Both the position numbers and the translations under genes were made by a program. A DNA stretch of 64,000 nt, from assembly GCF_001431405.1 (NCBI RefSeq), contig NZ_LDJL01000008.1:1-64000 (forward strand). The letters run 5' to 3'. Numbering within the stretch: the stretch's first letter is position 1; every line of letters starts with the position of its first letter. The notes beneath the pieces are model-generated. The model ran no database searches and was not told the origin of the DNA. It was given only the letters and a program-made list of their open reading frames with translations. Below are positions 34,970 through 44,324 of the stretch, one piece after another. Source of the DNA: Pseudoxanthomonas dokdonensis (GTDB taxonomy: Bacteria > Pseudomonadota > Gammaproteobacteria > Xanthomonadales > Xanthomonadaceae).

Positions 34970-36256
34970 TCAGCCACGTTGCCGCGGCATCCATGCCAAC
35001 GCCAGCAAGGTCAGTGCCGCCGCCACGCACAGGTAATAACCAACGTAGGCCAGACCGTAATGGCCAGCCAGCCAGGTAGCGATGTACGGGGCCAGCGAGG
35101 CACCGAAAATACCGGCCAGATTGAATGCCAGCGAGGCGCCGGTGTAGCGCACCTCGGTCGGGAACAACTCCGCCAGCAAGGTGCCGCATGGCCCATAGGT
35201 CAGGCCCATCGCCGCCAGCCCCAGCGACAGGAACAGCAGCACCTGCCAGGCCGCACCGGCGGTGAACAGGCGCGCATAGAACAGCCCGAACACGAAGATC
35301 AGCACACTCGCGATCACCATCGCCAGGCGCCGGCCATGACGATCGGCGAACAGCGTCGACAACGGGATGCACACGGCGAAGAACAACACACCGACCATCT
35401 GCAGCAACAGGAACTGCTCGCGGCTGTAGCCCAGTTGCGCGGTGCCCCAGCTCAGCGAGAACACGGTCATCAGGTAGAACAGCACGAATGTCGCCAGCAC
35501 CATGAAGGTGCCCGCCAGCAGCTGGCCCGGATAATGGCTGAGCACCGTCCACATCGGCAGGCGCACGCGCTGGTCGCTGTCCAGCGTCTTCTGGAAGTCC
35601 GGTGTCTCGGTGATCCGCAAGCGCACCCACAAACCAACGAACACCAGCGCCGCGCTGGCCAGGAACGGAATCCGCCAGCCCCAGCCGATGAACTGCGCAT
35701 CAGTCAGCACTTCGCTCAGCAACAGGAAAATGCCGGTCGAACACAGGAACCCGATCGGCGCGCCCAACTGCGGGAACATCCCGTACCAGGCGCGCTTGCC
35801 GGGCGGCGCGTTCTCGGTCGCCAGCAACACCGCGCCACCCCATTCGCCACCCAGCCCCAGGCCCTGGCCGAACCGGCACAGTGCCAGCAAGGCCGGAGCC
35901 GCCACGCCGATGCTGGCATAGGTCGGCAGCAGGCCAATCGCCACCGTCGACAGGCCCATCGTCAACAATGCCGCCACCAGCGTGGCCTTGCGGCCGATGC
36001 GATCGCCGTAATGGCCAAACAGCGCCGAGCCTATCGGCCTGGCGAAGAACGCCAGCGCAAACGTCGCCAGTGACTGCAGGGTCGCCGATGCCGGGTCCGC
36101 GGAGGGGAAGAACAGGCTAGGGAACACCAGTACCGCCGCGGTGGCGTAGATGTAGAAATCGAAGAACTCGATGGTGGTGCCGATCAGGCTGGCAAACAGT
36201 ACCCGCGCAGGCGAGTTGGTGGCGCGGGCGGCGCCGGGCATCACGGTCTCTGGCAT
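34970..36256 (-). CDS. MHS-type major facilitator transporter
   Basis: 428 residues from MPETVMP, with twelve predicted helices. Family marks: the DFYIYATAAVL segment in helix 1, the loop GDRIGRK between helices 2 and 3, and GLGLGGEWGGAVL in helix 4, as in metabolite:proton symporters of the ShiA/ProP/KgtP group. Substrates in that group include betaine, shikimate, oxoglutarate and citrate. Its place among Puu genes suggests an amine, amino acid or dicarboxylate, but the sequence does not decide. It converges on puuB with 18 bases between. Confidence 0.85.
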   Translation of the reverse strand: MPETVMPGAARATNSPARVLFASLIGTTIEFFDFYIYATAAVLVFPSLFFPSADPASATLQSLATFALAFFARPIGSALFGHYGDRIGRKATLVAALLTMGLSTVAIGLLPTYASIGVAAPALLALCRFGQGLGLGGEWGGAVLLATENAPPGKRAWYGMFPQLGAPIGFLCSTGIFLLLSEVLTDAQFIGWGWRIPFLASAALVFVGLWVRLRITETPDFQKTLDSDQRVRLPMWTVLSHYPGQLLAGTFMVLATFVLFYLMTVFSLSWGTAQLGYSREQFLLLQMVGVLFFAVCIPLSTLFADRHGRRLAMVIASVLIFVFGLFYARLFTAGAAWQVLLFLSLGLAAMGLTYGPCGTLLAELFPTEVRYTGASLAFNLAGIFGASLAPYIATWLAGHYGLAYVGYYLCVAAALTLLALAWMPRQRG

Positions 36257-36442
36257 TGGACTTCCATCGCGGGCTGACCGCCGGATTCTGGCAGATAAGC
36301 CGCCGCGCGGCGAAATCATCGTGGCCGTGGATGGGGGTTGCCAATACACGCCGGCAACACCGCTGCTGTCATGCTGGCGTTGGCCGTGCCCTGCCCGGGC
36401 CGCCCATCGTCATCGTCCGACCCAGGTTACAGGAGCCATCTC

Positions 36443-37000
36443 ATGCCATTGACCCGACTGGATCCCCGACCCGCGTTGATCTGCATCGATCTGCAGCAGG
36501 GCATCGTCAACCAGCCGACCGTGCATCCCACCGATGTCATCGTCCAGCATGCCGCCCGACTGGCGGAGGCGTTCCGCCAACGTGGTCTACCGGTTGTCCT
36601 GGTCAACGTGACCGGTGGCGCGCCGGGCCGCGTTGAATCCAGAGGCATGGCCGGCGAACGTCCCGCCGACTGGTCGCAGCTGGTCGCCGAACTGCGGCCG
36701 CAGCCCACCGACATCCTGATCAGCAAACAGGTGTGGGGCGCCTTCACCCACGGCGATCTGGCAACACGGCTGCGCCAGCTTGATGTCACCCAGACCGTCA
36801 TCGCCGGCGTTTCCACCAGCATCGGAGTCGAGTCCACCGCCCGCCAGGCCTACGAACTGGGCTTCAACGTGGTCCTGGCCACCGATGCGATGACCGATAC
36901 CCGCGCCGATGCGCATGACAACAGCATCGAGCGGATATTCCCGCGGCTCGGCGAGCGCGCCAGCAGCGACGAGATCATAGCGCTGCTGGACCGGCGTTGA
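36443..37000 (+). CDS. Isochorismatase-like hydrolase lacking the nucleophile Cys
   Basis: 185 residues from MPLTRLD, with AGGAG upstream. Fold motifs: ALICIDLQQGI with the catalytic Asp, LISKQVWGAF with the Lys, and GVSTSIGVESTARQA. In cysteine-hydrolase members of the superfamily the Gly of TSIGVE is the nucleophile Cys; Gly here resembles EntB/PhzD-type isochorismatases that need no Cys. A vinyl-ether hydrolase or non-hydrolytic role is therefore more likely than an amidase. It is divergent from the MHS transporter. Confidence 0.75.
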   Translation: MPLTRLDPRPALICIDLQQGIVNQPTVHPTDVIVQHAARLAEAFRQRGLPVVLVNVTGGAPGRVESRGMAGERPADWSQLVAELRPQPTDILISKQVWGAFTHGDLATRLRQLDVTQTVIAGVSTSIGVESTARQAYELGFNVVLATDAMTDTRADAHDNSIERIFPRLGERASSDEIIALLDRR

Positions 37001-37076
37001 TCGACCGGATTGAATCTGATGCCTGCTGCCGCGTGCAATGGTGGCGACGACGCCATTGCCGGCATCCGCGCTCTGC

Positions 37077-38579
37077 TCAATCGCCCAGATTGATCCAGGT
37101 CGCCTTGACCTCGGTGTACTTGTCGAAGGCGTGCAGCGACTTGTCGCGTCCGTTGCCGGATTGTTTGTAACCGCCAAACGGTGCGGTCATGTCACCACCG
37201 TCCCAGTAATTGACCCAGACACTGCCGGCGCGCAGCCTGCGCGCAACCCGGTGGGCGCGGCTGATGTCACGCGTCCAGACCCCGGCGGCCAATCCGTACT
37301 CGCTGTCATTGGCCATCCGCAAGGCGTGTTCTTCGTCATCGAACCCGATGACCGACAGCACCGGCCCGAAGATTTCCTCGCGGGCGATGATGTGTTCATG
37401 GGCGACGCCATCGAACACCGTCGGTTCGATGTAGCAGCCGCCCTCCTGTACCTGTGCACGCTTGCCGCCGAGCAGCAGTTGCGCGCCTTCGGCCACGCCC
37501 TGCTCGATATAACCGAGCACGCGCGTGGTCTGCATTTCATCGACCATCGCCCCCATCGGCGCGCCCGGTTCCAGCGGATGATGAGGCTGCAGCCTGCGTC
37601 CGGCCTCGACCACGCAGGCAACGAACTCATCCTTGATCGAGCGCTCAACCAGCAGCCGCGAGGCAGCGGTGCAGACTTCCCCCTGGTTGTAGAAGATGCC
37701 ACTGGCCGCGGCTTCGGCGGCCTTGTCCAGGTCCGGGGCGTCGGCGAAGACCAGGTTCGGACTCTTGCCGCCACATTCCATGTAAGCGCGTTTCATGTTC
37801 GACAGACCGGCGCATTGCAGCAGCCGGCGACCGACCGCGGTCGAGCCGGTGAACACCAGTCCATCGACATCCATGTGCAGCGCCAGCGGCTCGCCGGCCT
37901 CCTTGCCGAAGCCCGGCACTACGTTCAAGACGCCTTCGGGCAAACCGGCCTGGATCGCCAGTTCGGCGATGCGGATCGCGCTCAACGGTGATTTCTCCGA
38001 CGGCTTCAGCACCACCGAGTTGCCCATCGCCAGCGCCGGCGCCAGCTTCCACGAAGCCATCAACAGCGGGAAATTCCACGGCACGATCGCCGCCACCACA
38101 CCCAGCGGTTCGCGCGTGATCATGCCCAGTTCGTTGTTGCCGGTCGGCGCGATTTCGCCGTAGACCTTGTCCAGTGCCTCGGCGGTCCAGCGGAAGCAGC
38201 GCACGCTGGCGGCAACATCGACGTTGCGCGCATCACTGACCGGTTTGCCCATGTCCAGCGATTCCAGCAATGCCAGTTCGTCGGCATGGGTCTCCAGCAG
38301 CGCGGCAAACGCCAGCAACACTTTCTTGCGATGGCTCGGTTTGGCCGCCGACCAGGCGCCGCTGTCGAAACTGCGGCGCGCGGCGAGCACCGCGCGGTCG
38401 ATGTCGCGGCCATCGCATTGCGCCACCGTGCCCAGCAGCCTGCCGTCAATCGGGCTGATGCAGTCGAAGCCGGCACCACTGATCGCATCCACATAGCGGC
38501 CATCGATGAAGGCCTGGGTGCGGGGCGTCAGGGCATCGGCCAGGGCCTGCCAACTGTCACGGGTATGCGCTGCGTTCAT
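37077..38579 (-). CDS. puuC: Gamma-glutamyl-gamma-aminobutyraldehyde dehydrogenase
   Basis: 500-residue aldehyde dehydrogenase, the length of PuuC. Motifs: cofactor VPWNFPLLMASWK, GSTAVGRRL, Glu in MECGGKSPN, Cys in FYNQGEVCTAASRLL. It oxidises the aldehyde made by PuuB for PuuD. The ATG at 38579 with AGGAC upstream is preferred over a TTG two codons earlier. It lies alone on the leftward strand directly downstream of puuR. Confidence 0.92.
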   Translation of the reverse strand: MNAAHTRDSWQALADALTPRTQAFIDGRYVDAISGAGFDCISPIDGRLLGTVAQCDGRDIDRAVLAARRSFDSGAWSAAKPSHRKKVLLAFAALLETHADELALLESLDMGKPVSDARNVDVAASVRCFRWTAEALDKVYGEIAPTGNNELGMITREPLGVVAAIVPWNFPLLMASWKLAPALAMGNSVVLKPSEKSPLSAIRIAELAIQAGLPEGVLNVVPGFGKEAGEPLALHMDVDGLVFTGSTAVGRRLLQCAGLSNMKRAYMECGGKSPNLVFADAPDLDKAAEAAASGIFYNQGEVCTAASRLLVERSIKDEFVACVVEAGRRLQPHHPLEPGAPMGAMVDEMQTTRVLGYIEQGVAEGAQLLLGGKRAQVQEGGCYIEPTVFDGVAHEHIIAREEIFGPVLSVIGFDDEEHALRMANDSEYGLAAGVWTRDISRAHRVARRLRAGSVWVNYWDGGDMTAPFGGYKQSGNGRDKSLHAFDKYTEVKATWINLGD

Positions 38580-38659
38580 GCTCAAGTCCTGTCATTGGGG
38601 GCGGTGGAAGCGGATGTCGGCTTCGACCACGGCAGAGATCAACAAGGCGTTGCCGCGCC

Positions 38660-39208
38660 TCAGAAAGTCGCGGGCGTATTGGCACTGAAAATCACCGCTT
38701 CCTGCTCGCCGACATTGCGGAAACGATGCGGCACCTGGCTTTCGAAATAGTAGGCTTCACCGGCCTGCAACACCCGCACCTGATCGCCTACGGTGACCTC
38801 GACCTGGCCGGCGATGACCACTCCGCCTTCCTCGCCGGCATGTACCAGCATGCTTTCGCCGGTGTCACTGCCCGGCGGCATGACTTCGCGCAGGATGCAC
38901 ATCTGCCGCTGCGGTCGATGCTGGCCAACCAGGAAATAGTGGATGTCATTGTTGCCGACGTCGGGCAACTCATCGGCCGAGTAGAACGGGTTGTCCGGCA
39001 GGCCGATGTCGAGATCCTGGGTGAAGAAATCGGCCAGCGACACCGGGATGCCATCGAGCACTTTCTTCAGCGAGCTGACCGACGGGCTGACCTTGTTCTG
39101 CTCGATCAGGGAGATGGTGCTGTTGGTCACGCCGACCCGCTTGGCCAGCTCGCGCTGGCTCAGGCCCCTGGTTTTGCGGACCAGCTGCAGGCGGGCACCT
39201 ATATCCAT
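38660..39208 (-). CDS. puuR: PuuR-type XRE/cupin transcriptional regulator
   Basis: 182 residues from MDIGARLQ, matching the usual family length; an in-frame ATG 38 codons upstream (39322) cannot be excluded. The N-terminal helix-turn-helix contains GLSQRELAKRVGVTNSTISLIEQ in part (TISLIEQNKVSP), and the C-terminal half is a cupin with a VHAGEEGGVVI core that would sense a polyamine or GABA derivative. In E. coli PuuR represses the puu genes until putrescine accumulates. The neighbours puuC and the bauA-type operon are the expected targets. Confidence 0.9.
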   Translation of the reverse strand: MDIGARLQLVRKTRGLSQRELAKRVGVTNSTISLIEQNKVSPSVSSLKKVLDGIPVSLADFFTQDLDIGLPDNPFYSADELPDVGNNDIHYFLVGQHRPQRQMCILREVMPPGSDTGESMLVHAGEEGGVVIAGQVEVTVGDQVRVLQAGEAYYFESQVPHRFRNVGEQEAVIFSANTPATF

Positions 39209-39364
39209 CGCGACATCGCCGGGCTCAGTGAATATTGCCGGATACTTTACACCGATGCGGCGACGGGTCAATTTGCGCGACCGCGCGTTACGCGCCGATA
39301 ACTGTTCATTTGACACGCTCATGACCGCCACCACCCGGCATCCGGATGGGCATGCCCATGGCCA

Positions 39365-39383
39365 GTTGTAAAGTTTTTTCAAC
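39365..39383. promoter_or_regulatory. 19-bp palindrome, candidate PuuR operator
   Basis: GTTGtAAA GTT TTTtCAAC: seven of eight paired positions match around a 3-base centre. It lies in the divergent control region between puuR and the bauA-type gene, 44 bases before the latter. Unusually AT-rich for this window. Confidence 0.5.
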
Positions 39384-39426
39384 GCGATAAGCTGCCGGCA
39401 ACATCCGTGTCCGCCTGGAGTCACCA

Positions 39427-40800
39427 ATGAGCCCCGACCCTGCCGCCACCACCGCGCTGGCGGATTACTACCAGCAACAGGCGACCGCCAAGCCGGCATC
39501 GATGGATGCGTTCTGGATGCCGTTCACCGCCAACAAGCAGTTCAAGGCCGCGCCGCGCCTGCTGGCCAGCGCCTCGGGCATGCATTACCGCGACGTCGAC
39601 GGCCGCGAGATCCTCGATGCCTGCGCCGGCCTGTGGTGCGTCAACGCCGGCCACGCCCGGCCGCGTATCGTCGAGGCGGTCAAGCGCCAGATCGAAACCC
39701 TGGATTTCGCGCCCAACTTCTCGATGAGTTCACCGCTGCCGTTCGTGCTGGCGCAGCGCCTGGCCGAATTGAGTCCGGGCGACTTGAACCATGTGTTCTT
39801 CACCAACTCCGGTTCTGAATCGGTCGACAGTGCATTGAAGATCGCGCTCGCCTACCACCGCGCCCGCGGCGATGGCCAGCGCACCCGCCTGATCGGCCGC
39901 GAGAAGGCCTATCACGGGGTCGGCTTTGGCGGTATTTCGGTCGGTGGTCTGCCCAACAACCGCAAGTGGTTTGGCCCACTGCTGCCCGGCACCGATCATC
40001 TGCGGCACACACTGGACATCCAGCGCAACGCGTTTTCCCAGGGTCTGCCGGCGCATGGACTGGAGCTGGCCGAGGATCTGGAACGGCTGGTCGCGTTGCA
40101 CGATGCCTCGACCATCGCCGCGGTCATCATCGAGCCAATCTCGGGTTCGGCCGGGGTCATCCTGCCGCCGGACGGTTACCTGCAGCGCATCCGCCAGATC
40201 TGCGACAAGCACGGCATCCTGCTGATCTTCGATGAGGTGATCACCGGCTTCGGTCGCGTCGGCAAGGCGTTCGCGGCACAGCGTGTCGGTGTCACCCCGG
40301 ACATCATTACCGCGGCCAAGGGCCTGAGCAACGGCTGCGTGCCGATGGGCGCGGTGCTGGTCTCGGAGCGGATTCACCAGGCCTTCGCGCAAGGCGCCGA
40401 CAACGCCATCGACCTGTTCCATGGCTACACCTATTCCGGTCATCCGCTGGCCTGCGCCGCCGCCCTGGCAACGCTGGATACCTATGCCGAGGAAAACCTG
40501 TTCGAAAAAGCCATCGAACTGGGCGACTACTGGCAACAGGCGATCCATTCGCTGAAGGGATTGCCGAACGTGATCGACATCCGCAACTACGGTCTGATTG
40601 GCGCGATCGAATTCGCCCCGCGCGACGGCGCGCCCGGTACGCGCGGCTTCGATGTGTTCAACGACGCCTTCCACAAGGGCGGCATGCTGACCCGGGTCAC
40701 CGGTGACGTGATTGCTTTGTCACCGCCGCTGATCATCGAGAAAACACACATCGATCAGATCTTCGAGCGCCTGGCCGACATCATCCGCGGCGTTGCCTGA
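39427..40800 (+). CDS. bauA: Omega-amino acid:pyruvate aminotransferase (BauA-like)
   Basis: Class-III PLP transaminase of 457 residues, close to Pseudomonas BauA, which converts beta-alanine and pyruvate to malonate semialdehyde and alanine; many relatives also use GABA. Motifs: WMPFTANKQF near the start, FFTNSGSESVDSALK, FDEVITGFGRVG and the PLP Lys in TAAKGLSNGCVPMGA. First of three rightward genes with alanine dehydrogenase and mmsA, which respectively recycle and oxidise its products. Confidence 0.92.
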   Translation: MSPDPAATTALADYYQQQATAKPASMDAFWMPFTANKQFKAAPRLLASASGMHYRDVDGREILDACAGLWCVNAGHARPRIVEAVKRQIETLDFAPNFSMSSPLPFVLAQRLAELSPGDLNHVFFTNSGSESVDSALKIALAYHRARGDGQRTRLIGREKAYHGVGFGGISVGGLPNNRKWFGPLLPGTDHLRHTLDIQRNAFSQGLPAHGLELAEDLERLVALHDASTIAAVIIEPISGSAGVILPPDGYLQRIRQICDKHGILLIFDEVITGFGRVGKAFAAQRVGVTPDIITAAKGLSNGCVPMGAVLVSERIHQAFAQGADNAIDLFHGYTYSGHPLACAAALATLDTYAEENLFEKAIELGDYWQQAIHSLKGLPNVIDIRNYGLIGAIEFAPRDGAPGTRGFDVFNDAFHKGGMLTRVTGDVIALSPPLIIEKTHIDQIFERLADIIRGVA

Positions 40801-40865
40801 TCCTGTTACCGCTGTCCCTGACACTTCCGCCCGCGCCAGGCGCGGGTCATGCTCCGGAGAATCAC

Positions 40866-41981
40866 ATGCTTATCGGCGTCCCCAAGGAAATCAAGAACCA
40901 CGAGTACCGCATCGGCCTGACTCCGTCGGGCGTGCGCGAGCTGGTCAAGCACGGCCATCAGGTCCTGATCCAGCAGGACGGCGGCAAGGCCATCGGCCTG
41001 ACTGACGAGCAGTACCAGCGTGCCGGTGCCGAGATCGTCGCCACCCCGGCCGAGATATTCCAGCGCGCCGAGATGATCATCAAGGTCAAGGAGCCGCAGC
41101 CGGTCGAGTGCGCGATGCTGCGTCCGGATCAGATTCTCTACACCTATCTGCACCTGGCACCGGACCCGCAACAGACCGCGGCACTGATCAAGTCCGGCTG
41201 CATCGCGATCGCCTATGAAACCGTCACCGATGATCGCGGCGGCCTGCCCTTGCTGGCGCCGATGAGCGAAGTGGCCGGGCGGATGTCGATCCAGGCCGGC
41301 GCCCATGCCCTGGAAAAAGCACAGGGCGGTTCCGGTGTGCTGCTCGGCGGCGTCCCCGGGGTCAAGCCGGCGGAAGTGCTGGTGATCGGCGGCGGCGTGG
41401 TCGGCATCAACGCCGCGCGGATGGCAATGGGCATGAACGCCCACGTCACCGTGCTGGACCGTTCACTGGAACGGCTGAAATACCTGGATGAGATCTACGG
41501 ACATCAACTGACCACGATCTATTCGACCCACGATGCGATCGAAGAGCGCCTGCCAACCACCGATCTGGTGATCGGCGCGGTGCTGATACCCGGTGCGGCC
41601 GCACCCAAGCTGATCGCGCGCGATCAACTCAGGCTGATGCAACCCGGTTCGGTGCTGGTCGACGTGGCGATTGATCAGGGCGGTTGTTTCGAGACCAGCA
41701 AGGCGACCACCCACCAGGACCCGACCTACGAGGTCGATGGGGTGATCCACTATTGCGTGGCCAACATGCCCGGCGGAGTGGCGCGGACCTCGACCTTCGC
41801 ACTGACCAATGCGACCTTGCCATACGCCATCCAACTGGCCAACAAGGGCGCGCGCCAGGCCTTGCTCGATCACCCGCACCTGCGCGCCGGACTCAACGTC
41901 TATCGCGGCCACGTGACCTACCAGGCGGTGGCCGAGGATCTGGGCTACGACTATCTGCCGGCGCTGCAAGCGCTGGAATGA
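40866..41981 (+). CDS. ald: Alanine dehydrogenase
   Basis: NAD-dependent enzyme of 371 residues interconverting L-alanine and pyruvate plus ammonia. N-terminal signature [20 protein letters not shown], Rossmann motif [14 protein letters not shown], and family segment [18 protein letters not shown] in part. Placed after a pyruvate-dependent transaminase, it returns the alanine produced by BauA- and SpuC-type enzymes to pyruvate and releases nitrogen as ammonia. Confidence 0.96.
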   Translation: MLIGVPKEIKNHEYRIGLTPSGVRELVKHGHQVLIQQDGGKAIGLTDEQYQRAGAEIVATPAEIFQRAEMIIKVKEPQPVECAMLRPDQILYTYLHLAPDPQQTAALIKSGCIAIAYETVTDDRGGLPLLAPMSEVAGRMSIQAGAHALEKAQGGSGVLLGGVPGVKPAEVLVIGGGVVGINAARMAMGMNAHVTVLDRSLERLKYLDEIYGHQLTTIYSTHDAIEERLPTTDLVIGAVLIPGAAAPKLIARDQLRLMQPGSVLVDVAIDQGGCFETSKATTHQDPTYEVDGVIHYCVANMPGGVARTSTFALTNATLPYAIQLANKGARQALLDHPHLRAGLNVYRGHVTYQAVAEDLGYDYLPALQALE

Positions 41982-42038
41982 CCACAACCCTGCCCTGCAT
42001 CAACGCGATGTCCGCAACTGCGCCGAGGTGGTGAAGCC

Positions 42039-43529
42039 ATGACCGACGTACTCAACCACCACATCAATGGCCAGCCCTGGCTGGGCAGCAGTGGCCGCCA
42101 TGGCGAAGTATTCAATCCGGCCAGCGGACAGATCAGCGTGCGGGTGCCACTGGCCGGCGCCGCCGACGTGGCGCTGGCGGTGGACGCGGCAGCGGCGGCC
42201 TATCCGGGCTGGGCGGCAACCACTCCACTCAATCGCGCGCGGGTGATGTTCCGCTTCAAGGAATTGCTTGAGCGCCATGCCGACGCGCTGGCCGCGATCA
42301 TCACCAGCGAACACGGCAAAGTCATTTCCGATGCCCGTGGCGAAGTCACCCGCGGTCTGGAAGTAGTCGAGTTCGCCTGCGGCATTCCGCACCTGCTCAA
42401 GGGCGAGCATTCAATCAACGTCGGTCGCGATGTCGACTCCTGGAGCGAATGCTCGCCATTGGGCGTGGTCGCCGGCATCACTCCGTTCAACTTCCCGGCG
42501 ATGGTCCCACTGTGGATGTTCCCGGTCGCGTTGGCCTGCGGTAACACCTTTGTGCTGAAGCCGTCCGAGCGGGATCCGTCAGCCGCGTTGTTCATGGCCG
42601 AACTGCTGCAACAGGCCGGCCTGCCCGATGGCGTTTTCAATGTCATCCATGGCGACAAGCAAGCCGTCGATGCGCTGATCGACGAGCCACGGGTACAGGC
42701 CCTGGGTTTTGTCGGCTCAACCCCGATTGCCGAATACATCCATGCCCGTGGCAGTGCCCAGGGCAAGCGGGTGCAGGCATTGGGCGGAGCCAAGAACCAC
42801 ATGGTGGTATTGCCCGATGCCGACATCGCGGGCGTCGCGTCGGCACTGCTCGGCGCTGCCTACGGATCCGCCGGTGAGCGTTGCATGGCCATCTCGGTCG
42901 CGGTCTGCGTTGGCGATGCCTGCGCCGACGCGCTGGTCGCCGAACTCGCACCCCGGGTCACCGCGTTGAGCATCGGACCCGGTTGCGATGATCCGGAAAT
43001 GGGCCCGCTGGTCACCGCCACGCATCGCGACAAGGTCCGTGACTATGTCGATCTCGGCGTGCAGGAAGGGGCAAGCCTGGTGGTCGACGGCCGCAACCTG
43101 ACGATGGCCGATCATCCAGACGGTTTCTATCTCGGCGGCTGCCTGTTCGACCATGTCCAGCCACAGATGCGGATCTATCGTGAAGAGATCTTCGGCCCGG
43201 TGCTGTGCGTGATGCGGGTGCCGGATCTGGCCGCTGCGCTTGCGCTGGTCAACCAGCACGAGTTTGGCAACGGCACCGCCATTTTCACCCGCGATGGCGG
43301 CGCCGCCCGCCAGTTCGCGCACCAGGTGCAAGCCGGCATGGTCGGCATCAACGTGCCGATTCCGGTGCCAATGGCATTCCACAGTTTTGGCGGCTGGAAG
43401 CGCTCGCTGTTCGGCCCACTGCACATGCACGGTCCCGATGGCGTGCGCTTCTACACCCGGCTGAAGACCATCACCGCGCGCTGGCCGGATTCGCACGCCG
43501 CTGAGTTTTCGATGCCGACGATGAAATAG
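42039..43529 (+). CDS. mmsA: CoA-acylating methylmalonate/malonate semialdehyde dehydrogenase
   Basis: 496 residues, MmsA/BauC type. Motifs: [17 protein letters not shown] for the cofactor, [12 protein letters not shown] in place of the usual catalytic Glu region, and the Cys in [13 protein letters not shown], all characteristic of the CoA-dependent branch that has no general-base Glu. It turns malonate semialdehyde (from beta-alanine) or methylmalonate semialdehyde (from valine) into acetyl-CoA or propionyl-CoA. Position after bauA favours the beta-alanine role here. Confidence 0.93.
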   Translation: MTDVLNHHINGQPWLGSSGRHGEVFNPASGQISVRVPLAGAADVALAVDAAAAAYPGWAATTPLNRARVMFRFKELLERHADALAAIITSEHGKVISDARGEVTRGLEVVEFACGIPHLLKGEHSINVGRDVDSWSECSPLGVVAGITPFNFPAMVPLWMFPVALACGNTFVLKPSERDPSAALFMAELLQQAGLPDGVFNVIHGDKQAVDALIDEPRVQALGFVGSTPIAEYIHARGSAQGKRVQALGGAKNHMVVLPDADIAGVASALLGAAYGSAGERCMAISVAVCVGDACADALVAELAPRVTALSIGPGCDDPEMGPLVTATHRDKVRDYVDLGVQEGASLVVDGRNLTMADHPDGFYLGGCLFDHVQPQMRIYREEIFGPVLCVMRVPDLAAALALVNQHEFGNGTAIFTRDGGAARQFAHQVQAGMVGINVPIPVPMAFHSFGGWKRSLFGPLHMHGPDGVRFYTRLKTITARWPDSHAAEFSMPTMK

Positions 43530-43559
43530 ACCTGCCGCCCACGGCGGCAGGCCCGGGCT

Positions 43560-43877
43560 TCACGAAGACGTCGCGTCGGGCATCCCGCAATACTGATCGA
43601 AAGCGTCGCTGGTGTTGTCGAAGCCCTGTTGCTTGGCCAACTCCCAGGGTCGCTCGCATTGCTGGGTCTTGCTGCACCAGCGATAGCCGGCCGAGCCGAT
43701 GCAGCCGTGGCTGTCGCGATCACTGCCGGGCATCGGCACCTCCGGCACATCGGCCCGCTGCGGTGGATTGGCAGCAGCCGGAGCCGACTGTTGGGCCGGT
43801 GCTGCGGCCGGTGGCTCGGGGGCGCTGCAGGCGGCCAACAACACCAGCAACAACGGTGACATGCGCAACAGGGTCAT
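43560..43877 (-). CDS. Small Cys-rich lipoprotein
   Basis: 105 residues from MTLLRMSP, with AAGGAAC upstream. Lipobox LLAAC, an Ala/Pro/Gln-rich linker to about residue 50, then a compact domain with four cysteines: HGCIGSAGYRWCSKTQQCERP, quoted for its C-x(8)-W-C-x(5)-C pattern, and a late YCGMP. The two-disulfide layout with GYxWC resembles small domains found in other bacterial envelope lipoproteins, but I cannot assign a function. It stands alone, converging on mmsA. Confidence 0.75.
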   Translation of the reverse strand: MTLLRMSPLLLVLLAACSAPEPPAAAPAQQSAPAAANPPQRADVPEVPMPGSDRDSHGCIGSAGYRWCSKTQQCERPWELAKQQGFDNTSDAFDQYCGMPDATSS

Positions 43878-44044
43878 GTTCCTTACTCCTTCATGGACGT
43901 TTCGATTGTGCCAGTAGACACATGTGTGGCAAATGAAGCACCACCACCCAGCCGGGTTCTCCAATTAAGTCGTCATCCGGGCGTTCGCCGGGTTTTCAAC
44001 CGACGAATGTCGGGTCATCCACCTTCCGCGACCTTCCAGATGCC

Positions 44045-44128
44045 CGTCATCCCGGCGAATGCCGGGATCTAGCCGTTTGCCCGGAACTGAGGCTGAGAAG
44101 CTGGATCCCGGCGTTCGCCGGGATGACG
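44045..44128. repeat. REPIN-like inverted pair of palindromes
   Basis: Two 25-base elements (44045-44069 and 44104-44128), each an imperfect palindrome built on CCCGGCGAAxGCCGGG, face each other across 34 bases and match in 24 of 25 positions when one is reversed. This is the architecture of REP doublets (REPINs), moved by RAYT transposases encoded elsewhere. A more decayed copy lies 75 bases upstream. Confidence 0.75.
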
Positions 44129-44166
44129 ATGATGTTTTTTTCTTTTGTTTGAGCCTTTGCACTTGC

Positions 44167-44324
44167 TTGAGCACTTGCTTGAGCACTTGCTTGAGCACTT
44201 GCTTGAGCACTTGCTTGAGCACTTGCTTGAGCACTTGCTTGAGCACTTGCTTGAGCACTTGCTTGAGCACTTGCTTGAGCACTTGCTTGAGCACTTGCCC
44301 TTGAGCACTTGCTTGAGCATTCGC
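44167..44324. repeat. 12-bp tandem repeat array (TTGAGCACTTGC)
   Basis: Eleven uninterrupted identical copies of TTGAGCACTTGC (44167-44298), a CC insertion, one more perfect copy (44301-44312) and one with two changes (44313-44324); partial units flank both sides. Perfect identity over 132 bases indicates recent expansion by slippage. The unit is a multiple of three and lacks stops in several frames. Confidence 0.93.

Noticed and set aside
38660..39499. Long N-terminal extension of PuuR
   Set aside because: It covers the divergent control region and the palindrome, and relatives begin near MDIG. The shorter start gives the usual family length.
44167..44312. Tandem array as a possible CRISPR
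   Set aside because: There are no spacers: 12-bp units abut directly. No cas gene is near.
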